Source: Cyanobacteria bacterium SZAS LIN-3
Lineage (GTDB): Bacteria > Cyanobacteriota > Vampirovibrionia > Obscuribacterales > Obscuribacteraceae
Reading direction: 5' to 3'
Assembly (NCBI GenBank): GCA_018266215.1
Contig: JAFEAV010000046.1
Span: forward strand, 1-52,049
DNA: 52,049 nt
Made by a program: the position numbers and the translations under genes. Below the pieces are notes generated by a model. That model made no database searches. It saw only the letters and a program-made list of their open reading frames with translations, and had not been told where the DNA came from. How positions within the stretch are numbered: the stretch's first letter is position 1; every line of letters starts with the position of its first letter. Positions 22,927 to 29,891 of the stretch are shown one piece after another.

Positions 22927-24213
22927 TCAGGCGGAAACTTTTAATGTTTCCAGAAAGTCGGTCGGCAAAGTTGTCTTGCCGAAGATAAGCGTCGTGAGTT
23001 TGTCTGCAATCCTCTGGGCCGCCTCTCGGAGGTCCTCTGCGCTGGATTGGTCGTACTCGTCCGTCTGGGTCTTGGCGTGACCGACGAGCCTTCGGATATC
23101 TGCGCTGTCTGCGATACGCCGGGCGTGTGTGATGTACGTGCGCCTCAAGCTGTGCGGCGAGAAATCGGGCTGCCCGACCCGGTCGCGGATGACGTGCGCT
23201 GCTGTCGCTGTTGTTGTGTGTGCAATGGGAGATCGCCCCGCCGGCGCGCCGAAAACATAGGGGTTCGCGCCCAACAGGTCCTGCTGCTCTGCCATTTCTT
23301 CGAGGATTGCTTCCAACTGCGTTGTTATCGGGATCTGCCTCTCTGTCGCTGTCTTAACGCGCTCCGCGGGAAGCGTGATTGTCTTCGCCTTCAGGTCGAT
23401 CTCGCCCCAGGTCAGCAGTCGGGCTTCATCCCGGCGTAAGCCTGAAAGCGCGAGGAACAGCAACAACGCCCGCGCTCGGACAGACTCGATTTCGAACAAA
23501 CCGTAGCCGAAAGATGGCAACGTCTGAGCCGATAAAAAGTTGGTTCTCGGTTTATACGACGGCCAGATCTTCGACTGTGACAAGACGGCACAGGGGTTGC
23601 TTGCGAGGACGGGTTGGTCGTCTGGCGTTCGGTAGAAGGCGATCGAGAAGTTGAGGACCGATTGCAACATGGTCAGAGCCTTTGCTGCTATGGCACCGCC
23701 CCGCTCTTTTACCACCATCCTGCCCGTTGTCTCGTCTAAGACTGTTTCCAGCCGCACGAGCGCCTGTGCTTTTGATTTCACGTCGTCCCTTGTAATTGCC
23801 GTGATGGGCCGATCCAGAAGGTCGGAGAGGTAGCAGGAGAAGGCGTGCTTGTATTGTCTGCTGGAGTTCTCTCGGAGCTGTCTGTTCGACAAGTAATCTG
23901 CCAACGCGAGCCTGAGAGTCGGCACCTTGAACTGTGGTTTCCTCTCCGTTGGATCTTCTCCGCGACTCATTTTAAGGAGTAGCTCGCGGGCGATGTCTCG
24001 CGCCTGTTTCAGGGGCATCTTGGCGCAATCGCCGATGGTGATGCGTTTCATCTTGCCACCTGGACCGATCCGGCCTTCTGCAATGTACGTCGCTTTTGTC
24101 GCTGCTGCTCGCACCCCAAACCCTGTGAGCTCGCCGTCGCGGTAAAAGATTTGCCCGTCGGTCGGGTGCACAAGGTTGGTGATGAACTGGTTTGTGATTT
24201 TGTGTTTTGCCAT
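22927..24213 (-). CDS. int: P4-type integrase (DUF4102 arm-binding domain and tyrosine recombinase)
   Basis: 428 aa from ATG 24213 (GGAGAG upstream). The N-terminal domain (about 1-80; KITNQFITNLVHPTDGQ, FYRDGELTGFGVRAAATKATYIAEGRIG, then RITIGDCAKMPLKQAR) is the DUF4102 arm-type DNA-binding domain of P4-like integrases. The catalytic domain has Arg in LSGLRRDEARLLTW, Lys in ERVKTATERQIPI, HSLRRTYITHA (His-x-x-Arg), LVGHAKTQ (His) and Tyr in TDEYDQSS. It lies next to attR, its likely arm site is 18 bp upstream of the start codon, and a terminator follows. It is the integrase for the whole 21-kb element and belongs to a different subfamily from the four-recombinase array. Confidence 0.9.
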   Translation of the reverse strand: MAKHKITNQFITNLVHPTDGQIFYRDGELTGFGVRAAATKATYIAEGRIGPGGKMKRITIGDCAKMPLKQARDIARELLLKMSRGEDPTERKPQFKVPTLRLALADYLSNRQLRENSSRQYKHAFSCYLSDLLDRPITAITRDDVKSKAQALVRLETVLDETTGRMVVKERGGAIAAKALTMLQSVLNFSIAFYRTPDDQPVLASNPCAVLSQSKIWPSYKPRTNFLSAQTLPSFGYGLFEIESVRARALLLFLALSGLRRDEARLLTWGEIDLKAKTITLPAERVKTATERQIPITTQLEAILEEMAEQQDLLGANPYVFGAPAGRSPIAHTTTATAAHVIRDRVGQPDFSPHSLRRTYITHARRIADSADIRRLVGHAKTQTDEYDQSSAEDLREAAQRIADKLTTLIFGKTTLPTDFLETLKVSA

Positions 24214-24231
24214 AGCTGTCTCTCCGGAAAT

Positions 24232-24250
24232 CGTAGGCTGGCCGTAGGCA
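24232..24250. other. Right-end arm-type integrase site
   Basis: CGTAGGCTGGCCGTAGGCA, two direct CGTAGGC units, differing at one position from 3287-3305 and in the same orientation. It sits in the integrase promoter region, so integrase binding might also repress int. Confidence 0.6.
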
Positions 24251-24364
24251 AGATTGTTGCGTGACGGAGAGGTTGAGGGAAGGTGGCGGAGGTTCAAAAC
24301 CCCACCATTTCGGCATCGTGCAAAACGAAAAGGAATCAGAAGGTTCTGTGCGGGACACATTTCG

Positions 24365-24383
24365 TTAACCGGCTCTTAAACTG
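24365..24383. other. attR core (right 19-nt direct repeat)
   Basis: TTAACCGGCTCTTAAACTG, identical to 3234-3252. It lies 63 bp upstream of the TIGR04222 gene and 151 bp from the integrase start. Confidence 0.85.
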
Positions 24384-24446
24384 GCCGGGAGTAAGTTGAA
24401 AGTATGAAAAACCAAGAACAAGAACAAGAAGAAAGAGAAAAACAAT

Positions 24447-25337
24447 ATGAATCCATTTGAACTACATGGACCGGCATATCTCACATTTTACACAGGGGCT
24501 CTCGTGTTCGGAGCTATGTCTGGTCTCGTAATGCGGCATTTGTTTCTGTCGGTAGACCGCAATCCCTGGGTGCCGAGTGAATCCGTTGCGCGCGAGCTCG
24601 ATCCCTATGAAGTTGCTTATTTGGTGGGCGGTGAGGATAGGGCCTTTTTGACGACCTGTGCAACGCTTGCGAGGCACAGGATCGTCGAAATCGATAGGTC
24701 TGAAAAACACATCAGGTTACTGGCAGCCGCTGATGCCCAGCGGATGAGCGAGGCAGAGCAGAGTCTTGTGACCCAGCTGAAATCAGGTCCGAAGTCTGCT
24801 GAAAGTGCCAAGGACTCGATGAAGTGGGTATTTGCCCATATTCGAAAGCGTTTGACTGAGAAGGGTCTCGTGCCGGATGAAGTCACCATTGCCAAGGCCA
24901 CGATCATCCCTTGCCTGTGGTTCATGGCTATAACAGCAATCTTTTCGATCCCGAAAATTGGCATGGCAATTGCTGAAAATAGACCCCATACCTACCTCGT
25001 AATGATGGCATTTTTCGCTGCGATGGCTGGTTTTATGTTTCTCAAAAGGCCGGCGGTGACAAATAAGGGGCGACTGGCGGCTCTTTCGCTTAAGGAAAGC
25101 AGCTCTGCGCTGCACCTGACAGCCATGACCAATCCTTCCAGTCTGGGCCTGCGGGATATTGCTCTAGCTTACGGCTTGTTTGGTGTGATGGCTAACTACG
25201 GAGATCCTTTCGCGGATGCGATGTATGTCCTTAAACCCAAGCCTGCTTCGGGTTCCGGCGGTTGTTCTTCATCGGGATGCGGAAGTAGTTGTGGAAGCAG
25301 TTGCGGCGGTGGCTGCGGAGGAGGCTGCGGTGGATAG
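24447..25337 (+). CDS. TIGR04222-domain membrane protein with Cys/Gly-rich C-terminal tail
   Basis: 296 aa. The start NPFELHGPAYLTFYTGALV matches the TIGR04222 family, with one membrane segment at about 10-32. A second hydrophobic region (about 150-195; ATIIPCLWFMAITAIFSI and YLVMMAFFAAMAGFMF) gives two more helices. The C-terminus is a run of Gly/Ser/Cys (about 270-296, with repeated SCG and GGCGG units), the kind of tail that radical or iron-dependent RiPP-like enzymes modify. The gene overlaps the DUF692 (MNIO) enzyme by 8 nt. Inference: the tail is the substrate of the neighbouring enzyme. The gene lies just outside attR, so it is chromosomal. Confidence 0.75.
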   Translation: MNPFELHGPAYLTFYTGALVFGAMSGLVMRHLFLSVDRNPWVPSESVARELDPYEVAYLVGGEDRAFLTTCATLARHRIVEIDRSEKHIRLLAAADAQRMSEAEQSLVTQLKSGPKSAESAKDSMKWVFAHIRKRLTEKGLVPDEVTIAKATIIPCLWFMAITAIFSIPKIGMAIAENRPHTYLVMMAFFAAMAGFMFLKRPAVTNKGRLAALSLKESSSALHLTAMTNPSSLGLRDIALAYGLFGVMANYGDPFADAMYVLKPKPASGSGGCSSSGCGSSCGSSCGGGCGGGCGG

Positions 25338-26616
25338 TTTTGTGACTGAACGTTCGGTGCCCCGTGCTTCTGTTCAACCTGCCCTGGGCATTGGATATAG
25401 ACCAGAACTGGCTCTGATGATTGAACGTCGCTCCGACCTGCGTTTCGTCGAAGTTTTAGCTGAGGATTTTCGGCGCCCGCGGGACATTCCGCGAGCCTTA
25501 TTGGACTTGAAGAAAAAGGGCGTTGAAGTGCTGATTCACAGCACTTCGCTTTCATTAGGTGAGGCTGCCTGTGACACGCGGCAGAGCTGTGGCAGTGGAT
25601 TGTGGGGGCGGACTGCGGGGCGTTTCCTGGAAAGCGCCGGGATGTACGAGCGACGTCTGCGCAAGCAAATCCGTCATCTAAATGAGCTCGCTCAATATCT
25701 GGAGGCGCCTTTTGTCAGCGACCACATAGCTTTTGTGCGGGCCGGCGAGCTGGAGTCCGGCCATTTGCTGCCGCTTGAGAGAACTGAAGAAATGCTGGAG
25801 GTTCTGGCTCGCAATATTGCGTTTGCGAAGGAAAATTTATCCGTGCCCCTGGTGCTGGAAAACATCGCCACCACTTTTGATGTGCCTGGTGCTGAAATGA
25901 GTGAGGCTGAATTCGTCCGCCGCGTCCTGGAGGACAATGACTGCGGCTTGTTGCTGGATCTGTCCAATCTGTTTGCTAATTCGCACAATCTCAATTTTTC
26001 CGCATTGGATTATCTGCGTAAATTGCCGCTTGATCGACTTCAGTACGTGCACATTGCCGGTGGCACTTTTAAGCGCGGTTTGTACCACGATACCCACTGT
26101 CATCCCCTGCAACAACAATCACTGAAGCTTTTGCAGGAGCTGTCTTCGATGGCGCCTGTTCCGAGAATCATGCTCGAGCGCGACGACAGTTTTCCCGCTC
26201 TCGATGAATTGAATGCTGAACTCGACTCTATCAAAAATGCTTTTTCTGCCGCTGATGTTATGAAGCTTTCATGTGATAGTGCCGGTACTCGGACCGGCCT
26301 GAGCACAGCGGGGCCTCTAGCTGGGACCGTGGGAGACCGGCAGAAAGAGCTGACTCAAACTCTCTTGAAGCTGGGGCCAGTTCCAGCAAATTACGATCAG
26401 GCGAGGGTCACTGAGGCTGCCAAAAGTCTTATCCGAAAGCGAATTCGTGGCATAAAGCGGGCTCACCCCAATCTGGATTTGCATGTCCCTGAGGATGTCG
26501 ATATGGCCCTCCGAAGATACTTTGTATCTTATCCTTCGACTCACCCTGACGGTAACTTCGCAGATTCTCTAAGGTTCCTGGCATTTCTGAAGGAAAAGAC
26601 ATGCCGAAAGCAGTAA
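25330..26616 (+). CDS. DUF692/MNIO family multinuclear non-haem iron enzyme
   Basis: About 428 aa from GTG 25330, which overlaps the upstream stop and has GGAGGAGG just before; upstream in-frame residues are the alternative-frame reading of the Cys/Gly tail. The DUF692 barrel (about 15-300) carries the metal-ligand phrases: VEVLAEDF, LIHSTSLSLG, VSDHIAF, LENIATTF, LDLSNLFANSHN, YVHIAGG, HDTHCHP and LERDDSF. These fit the iron-binding His/Asp/Glu set of MbnB- and TglH-like enzymes that oxidise Cys residues in peptides. A separate C-terminal domain (about 330-428) follows. Coupling with a Cys-tailed TIGR04222 protein suggests that protein's tail is modified. Confidence 0.8.
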   Translation: MDSFVTERSVPRASVQPALGIGYRPELALMIERRSDLRFVEVLAEDFRRPRDIPRALLDLKKKGVEVLIHSTSLSLGEAACDTRQSCGSGLWGRTAGRFLESAGMYERRLRKQIRHLNELAQYLEAPFVSDHIAFVRAGELESGHLLPLERTEEMLEVLARNIAFAKENLSVPLVLENIATTFDVPGAEMSEAEFVRRVLEDNDCGLLLDLSNLFANSHNLNFSALDYLRKLPLDRLQYVHIAGGTFKRGLYHDTHCHPLQQQSLKLLQELSSMAPVPRIMLERDDSFPALDELNAELDSIKNAFSAADVMKLSCDSAGTRTGLSTAGPLAGTVGDRQKELTQTLLKLGPVPANYDQARVTEAAKSLIRKRIRGIKRAHPNLDLHVPEDVDMALRRYFVSYPSTHPDGNFADSLRFLAFLKEKTCRKQ

Positions 26617-26653
26617 ATTCGGCGACCATGAGAATTCTGAAAAGGCCCCGTGA

Positions 26654-27676
26654 GTGGTGCTGAAAATGAAAATCGATATGTACGCTTCGCTAAACAGAGT
26701 CAGAAGTTTTGGGAACTGGTTTGTTGGATTTTTAGGAATACTAGTTTTAATGGCTGTTCTTTGCGGCTTCGTTCCAGGTTTCTGGATTGCCGATCTCTGT
26801 AGCCAGTTTCGCTTAGTTTATGCCGGGCTATCCCTGCTGGGCCTTCTTGGAGCGATCTTGCTGCGTTCACCAATTCTAATCGGCCTGTGGTTGTCTGTTT
26901 GCTGTATTAACAGTGTTCCCATCATTAGTCAGTTCGGTTCCCCTGGTGATGCTGGAATTCAACCGATATCGCTTGAGTCGAAAACTCAAGCGATATCGGT
27001 TAAGTTTTTGAATTTCAACACCGAGTTCCAGCACAATGACGACTTTTCATCCTTTGCGAAAGTGGCTTCGAGCTATGATCCAGACGTAATAGCTCTTGTG
27101 GAAGTGAATGAACGGTGGATTAGTTCAATTGAGAAAACCACGCGATTTTATCCATATCGCAAAATTGAACTAACCGGTCCTGGAATGGCGGTCTTCAGCA
27201 AATTTCCGATTGAGCAGTGCGATGTAAGGTACTTTGGACGAAGTCACCACCCGCGTATTCTGGTGAAACTAAGAGTAGGTAAGAACGCTTTACACGTCTT
27301 CGTTGTTCATCCTACGACTCCGAAGACTGAGCAGGCCTGGATTGAGCGCAACAGCGAATTTGAGATGATTGCACGAGAAATTAAGTTGGTGCCTGGGGCT
27401 AAGGTTCTCATTGGCGATTTTAATTGCGGGCCTTGGGCTCCGCCTTTCTACGATTTCCTGCGTCTTGGTTTGGTAGACTCTGAACAAGGCTTGGGCCCTC
27501 AGCCTTCGTGGCCGGCCAGACCTGGGCGAGTATCTGAATTGCTGCCTATTCCCCCAGTCATTCCAATTGATCACGCTCTGTCCAGTGCCGATTGTACTGT
27601 CCTCCAGCGCCGGCTGGGGCCACATATCAATTCAGATCATTTGCCTGTTTTTGTGCAGTATTCATTGCGACCTTAG
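26654..27676 (+). CDS. Membrane-anchored endonuclease/exonuclease/phosphatase (EEP) family protein
   Basis: 340 aa from GTG 26654 (AAAGG about 9 nt upstream); ATG 26666 is an alternative. Three N-terminal hydrophobic helices (about 20-45, 50-68 and 70-90) are followed by an EEP domain: VIALVEVNE (metal-binding Glu), MAVFSKFPI, HVFVVHPTTP, VLIGDFNCGP (Asp, Asn) and INSDHLPVFV (Asp, His). This resembles the common VanJ/YafD-type membrane EEP proteins, which act on DNA or lipid-linked phosphates; the substrate here is unknown. Between the membrane part and the domain lies an inverted pair of the palindromic repeat (26961-27001), in frame. Confidence 0.75.
   Translation: MVLKMKIDMYASLNRVRSFGNWFVGFLGILVLMAVLCGFVPGFWIADLCSQFRLVYAGLSLLGLLGAILLRSPILIGLWLSVCCINSVPIISQFGSPGDAGIQPISLESKTQAISVKFLNFNTEFQHNDDFSSFAKVASSYDPDVIALVEVNERWISSIEKTTRFYPYRKIELTGPGMAVFSKFPIEQCDVRYFGRSHHPRILVKLRVGKNALHVFVVHPTTPKTEQAWIERNSEFEMIAREIKLVPGAKVLIGDFNCGPWAPPFYDFLRLGLVDSEQGLGPQPSWPARPGRVSELLPIPPVIPIDHALSSADCTVLQRRLGPHINSDHLPVFVQYSLRP
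26961..27001. repeat. Palindromic repeat copies 4 and 5 as an inverted pair
   Basis: AACCGATATCGCTTGAG (26961-26977) and CTCAAGCGATATCGGTT (26985-27001) are perfect 17-nt inverted arms with a 7-nt loop. Each arm contains a one-base variant of the AAGCGATATCGCTT core. It is translated as QPISLESKTQAISVKF in the linker of the EEP protein. Confidence 0.85.
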
Positions 27677-27733
27677 CGCACTTGGCTCCGCTGTGCCGCA
27701 AACTCTCAATTCGTATCCTTGGCGCGTTTTAGC

Positions 27734-28750
27734 TTATGTTGGTGTATCTATGAGCTTCACGATTGGCGCAGACACAAAGGATTTCAACTCTTGAAGCTCT
27801 ATTGGACGGAATCGACAGCATGCATGTAAAAGACTGTTGGGCTGCCAGTATTCGCGATCAATGCAGGCCCAATAAAATGCCAGATATAGTTGCAGGTATT
27901 TTCTGGAAATGCCGTGAAATACATCGCCGATAAAGTATTGAAACGAGTCGAGGGCCTCTTGTGAGGCCGGGGGGAAGTTGTAACTGACCTTTGCCCGGAT
28001 GAATAAGTTCCCTGGCAGGCTTTCAACGAGTTCGTCCATAGTCAGAAGTAATAGAGTCGCCGACAGGTTTCCTGTTTCTGCTCCCGTAAGTTCAAGCAGC
28101 GTGTCAAACGAAATGGGTTTGTCCGAAAGATGTTTGAAAACCAGTGCCGCCAGTCCATCTAATTGCGCTTCCGCTGGACTTGTTTGAGAAAATTGGTTTT
28201 CAGCCATCATTTGCTTTTCTACTTCGGTCTGTTCCGCTGAGGGGTGTTCGCGGGCTGGGGTCTCCGTGCTGCGCTTTATGAACAATTCCGTAAAGGATCC
28301 CGATGAAACTTGTCTTGTTATAGGGCAGTCCGTCATGAGGTTTTCGATGACTGTGTTGATCTTTTTGAAAAGTTTGGAGGCTGAAGCATAAGCGTTGTCG
28401 GCGACCTTGTGCAATCTATTGGCGTTGTAGACAATACCTCTTTCGGCTAACCATATGGCCATCAGGTATGGTCTGGCCTTCTTCATTCCATGGAAAAATG
28501 TGCCAGCAGTCAGGTAATATCTGGCTTTGCAATTCTGGCAAATGCCAAATCGTTCTCCATACTTCCGCTCGATTTCAGTCCATTGACAGCGCCGGCATTG
28601 TGGAGGACGGAGCGTTTCGATTTTTTGAAGAATAATCTCGCTGCATTCAGTTTCACTCCCGTAAATTGCATCAAATTCCTTGCATCCGGCTGCAAAGGCT
28701 TCTGCGCAGAATCCCGGTCGAAACTGGTCTGGTTCTTTGGGGATACTCAT
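27734..28750 (-). CDS. Chimera of IS1595-transposase ends with a DprA-like winged helix
   Basis: 338 aa with GGAGG before ATG 28750. The N-terminus has the IS1595/ISXO2-type zinc ribbon (CRRCQWTEIERKYGERFGI, CQNC, then YYLTAGTFFHGMKKARPYLM). The C-terminus has the phrase GDVFHGISRKYLQLYLAFYW that ends those transposases. The catalytic DDE core expected between them is missing; instead the middle is a linker and a winged-helix domain like that at the end of DprA (DGLAALVFKHLSDKPISFDTLLELTGAETG). It looks like a domesticated transposase remodelled into a DNA-binding regulator. The ends are not flanked by inverted repeats that I could find, which argues against an active insertion sequence. Confidence 0.65.
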   Translation of the reverse strand: MSIPKEPDQFRPGFCAEAFAAGCKEFDAIYGSETECSEIILQKIETLRPPQCRRCQWTEIERKYGERFGICQNCKARYYLTAGTFFHGMKKARPYLMAIWLAERGIVYNANRLHKVADNAYASASKLFKKINTVIENLMTDCPITRQVSSGSFTELFIKRSTETPAREHPSAEQTEVEKQMMAENQFSQTSPAEAQLDGLAALVFKHLSDKPISFDTLLELTGAETGNLSATLLLLTMDELVESLPGNLFIRAKVSYNFPPASQEALDSFQYFIGDVFHGISRKYLQLYLAFYWACIDREYWQPNSLLHACCRFRPIELQELKSFVSAPIVKLIDTPT

Positions 28751-28851
28751 TGCTGCACCTCCGGTTGTTTATTGTTAAAACGCCGATGGTGGTTGCGGAG
28801 TTCAAAAATATCGCGCAAAAATCTTGCGGAAAATTAGAAGGTCTAAGCGTA

Positions 28852-28879
28852 GAAATCCAAGCGATATCGCTTGGATTTC
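28852..28879. repeat. 28-nt perfect palindrome with AAGCGATATCGCTT core (copy 6)
   Basis: Perfect inverted arms (left arm GAAATCCAAGCGAT), intergenic between the chimera gene and the secreted protein at 29012. The arms outside the core (GAAATCC) differ from those of the 3170 copy, so only the 14-nt core is conserved between intergenic copies. Confidence 0.85.
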
Positions 28880-28987
28880 CCCAGCCCCCTGCTGCCTTTT
28901 CGCGATTCAGGGAGGCCTTCGACAAACAAAAAGCAGAGAGCTCTGACGCTACTCTGCTTCAAGTTTCCCGCTTCTGAGGTAAAGATT

Positions 28988-29001
28988 TGGCTTATAAGCC
29001 A
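28988..29001. repeat. TGGCTTATAAGCCA palindrome
   Basis: A 14-nt perfect palindrome 11 bp after the stop of the 29012 gene. Its 10-nt core GCTTATAAGC recurs at 34591 and 47537, both inside coding sequence. Confidence 0.45.
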
Positions 29002-29011
29002 GAAGTGCAGT

Positions 29012-29722
29012 TTACGGTCTGTCGAGAGCTCCGGAAGCCTGGATTTGCGAGATCTCGTAGGCTGCTTCGCGTGGGTCGCCGATGAATTCGGAGCTGGTGT
29101 AGAACATATAGAGGGCGCGGCCCCAGTTGGTCTGGCCGATTGCTACTTCAGCCGGATTCATCCAGCCCTGGAATTCGCCACCGCAGCCGACGATTGAATA
29201 GTAGCCTTCGCCGGGGGCTGGGGGAAAGTTGGGATTGGGCGAGGTGCCGCCTGGGCCGGAGAAGACCGGGTTGACGCCGCCGGTGCCACCGCCGCCGGAG
29301 CCTGTGGGGCCCTGGAGGGGAGCTGTGCCGTCCATGTTGTCGCCGGAGGTGTGATTTCTCACTCCGCTGCGGCCCCATTCGCCGTTGGGCGGGGCGATGA
29401 ATTCGTCGGCGCCCCAGGCGTCGGGCATCATGCTTCCATGTCCGGTGGTAAGGCCTTGATCGCGAGTATCCATAATACCGGCGTTGATGCGACTGGCTTT
29501 GGTGAATCCGGCCAGGGGGGGCAGGCCGGCTGTACCTTCGTCGCCGTAGATATCTTCGGCGTGGGCGCCTGCTTCGTAGACGAAGCTGTCCATGGTGCAG
29601 GGGGGGAGGCCGTTCGGGTTGGCGGCCAGTTGTTGGCAGAAGGCGGGGGCGGTGGTTGAGGAGACTCCCAGCACTATTAGCAGTCCGGCTACTTGAATTA
29701 GTTTCTTGGCTACTGCTTTCAT
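29012..29722 (-). CDS. Secreted Gly/Pro-rich protein of unknown function
   Basis: 236 aa with a signal peptide (about 1-30, ending APAFCQQ). The mature part is rich in Gly, Pro, Asn and Asp, with a polyglycine patch (GSGGGGTGGVNP) and a Pro-rich stretch (PNPNFPPAPGEG). Two Cys residues (in LPPCTMD and IVGCGGEF) may form a disulfide. The C-terminal GRALYMFYTSSEFIGDPREAAYEISQIQ looks like a folded helix pair. No family was recognised. It lies divergently from the sensor kinase at 29892, with about 170 bp between them. Confidence 0.65.
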   Translation of the reverse strand: MKAVAKKLIQVAGLLIVLGVSSTTAPAFCQQLAANPNGLPPCTMDSFVYEAGAHAEDIYGDEGTAGLPPLAGFTKASRINAGIMDTRDQGLTTGHGSMMPDAWGADEFIAPPNGEWGRSGVRNHTSGDNMDGTAPLQGPTGSGGGGTGGVNPVFSGPGGTSPNPNFPPAPGEGYYSIVGCGGEFQGWMNPAEVAIGQTNWGRALYMFYTSSEFIGDPREAAYEISQIQASGALDRP

Positions 29723-29891
29723 TGTGTTCGTCGGCTCCGGATAAAGCGGTGGGGGATTTGGGGGTGGCGTCCTTCGATGTGCTCAATGTACGGAGATCGA
29801 TTGGCAAGTACCGGGCAAAGTTTTGGCAGATTTTTGGCAAAGGGTATTTTTTTGAAGAAATCGGCGCCTTTTTGGCGATAATGTGTTCCTT

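Larger units (their letters stand above)
3234..24383. mobile_element. 21.1-kb integrated satellite- or ICE-like genomic island
   Basis: The ends are a 19-nt direct repeat, TTAACCGGCTCTTAAACTG, at 3234-3252 and 24365-24383. A P4-type integrase (22927-24213) is adjacent to the right repeat and faces inward. Just inside both ends lie 19-nt arm-type sites that match at 18 of 19 positions (3287-3305 and 24232-24250). The interior has an AlpA-like regulator, primase, helicase and an iteron cluster, plus cargo genes. No capsid, terminase, tail or conjugation genes were recognised, so it resembles a replicating phage satellite or a mobilisable island rather than a complete prophage. The chromosomal palindrome family is absent from it. 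The target is intergenic: no tRNA was found at either end. Confidence 0.85.

Noticed and set aside
24286..24320. tRNA T-arm-like sequence (GGTTCAAAACCCC) near attR
   Set aside because: The stem does not pair properly and no acceptor or anticodon arms surround it; the 19-nt core likewise does not fold as a tRNA segment.
27734..28750. Active insertion sequence
   Set aside because: The transposase catalytic core is absent and no terminal inverted repeats or target duplication were found.
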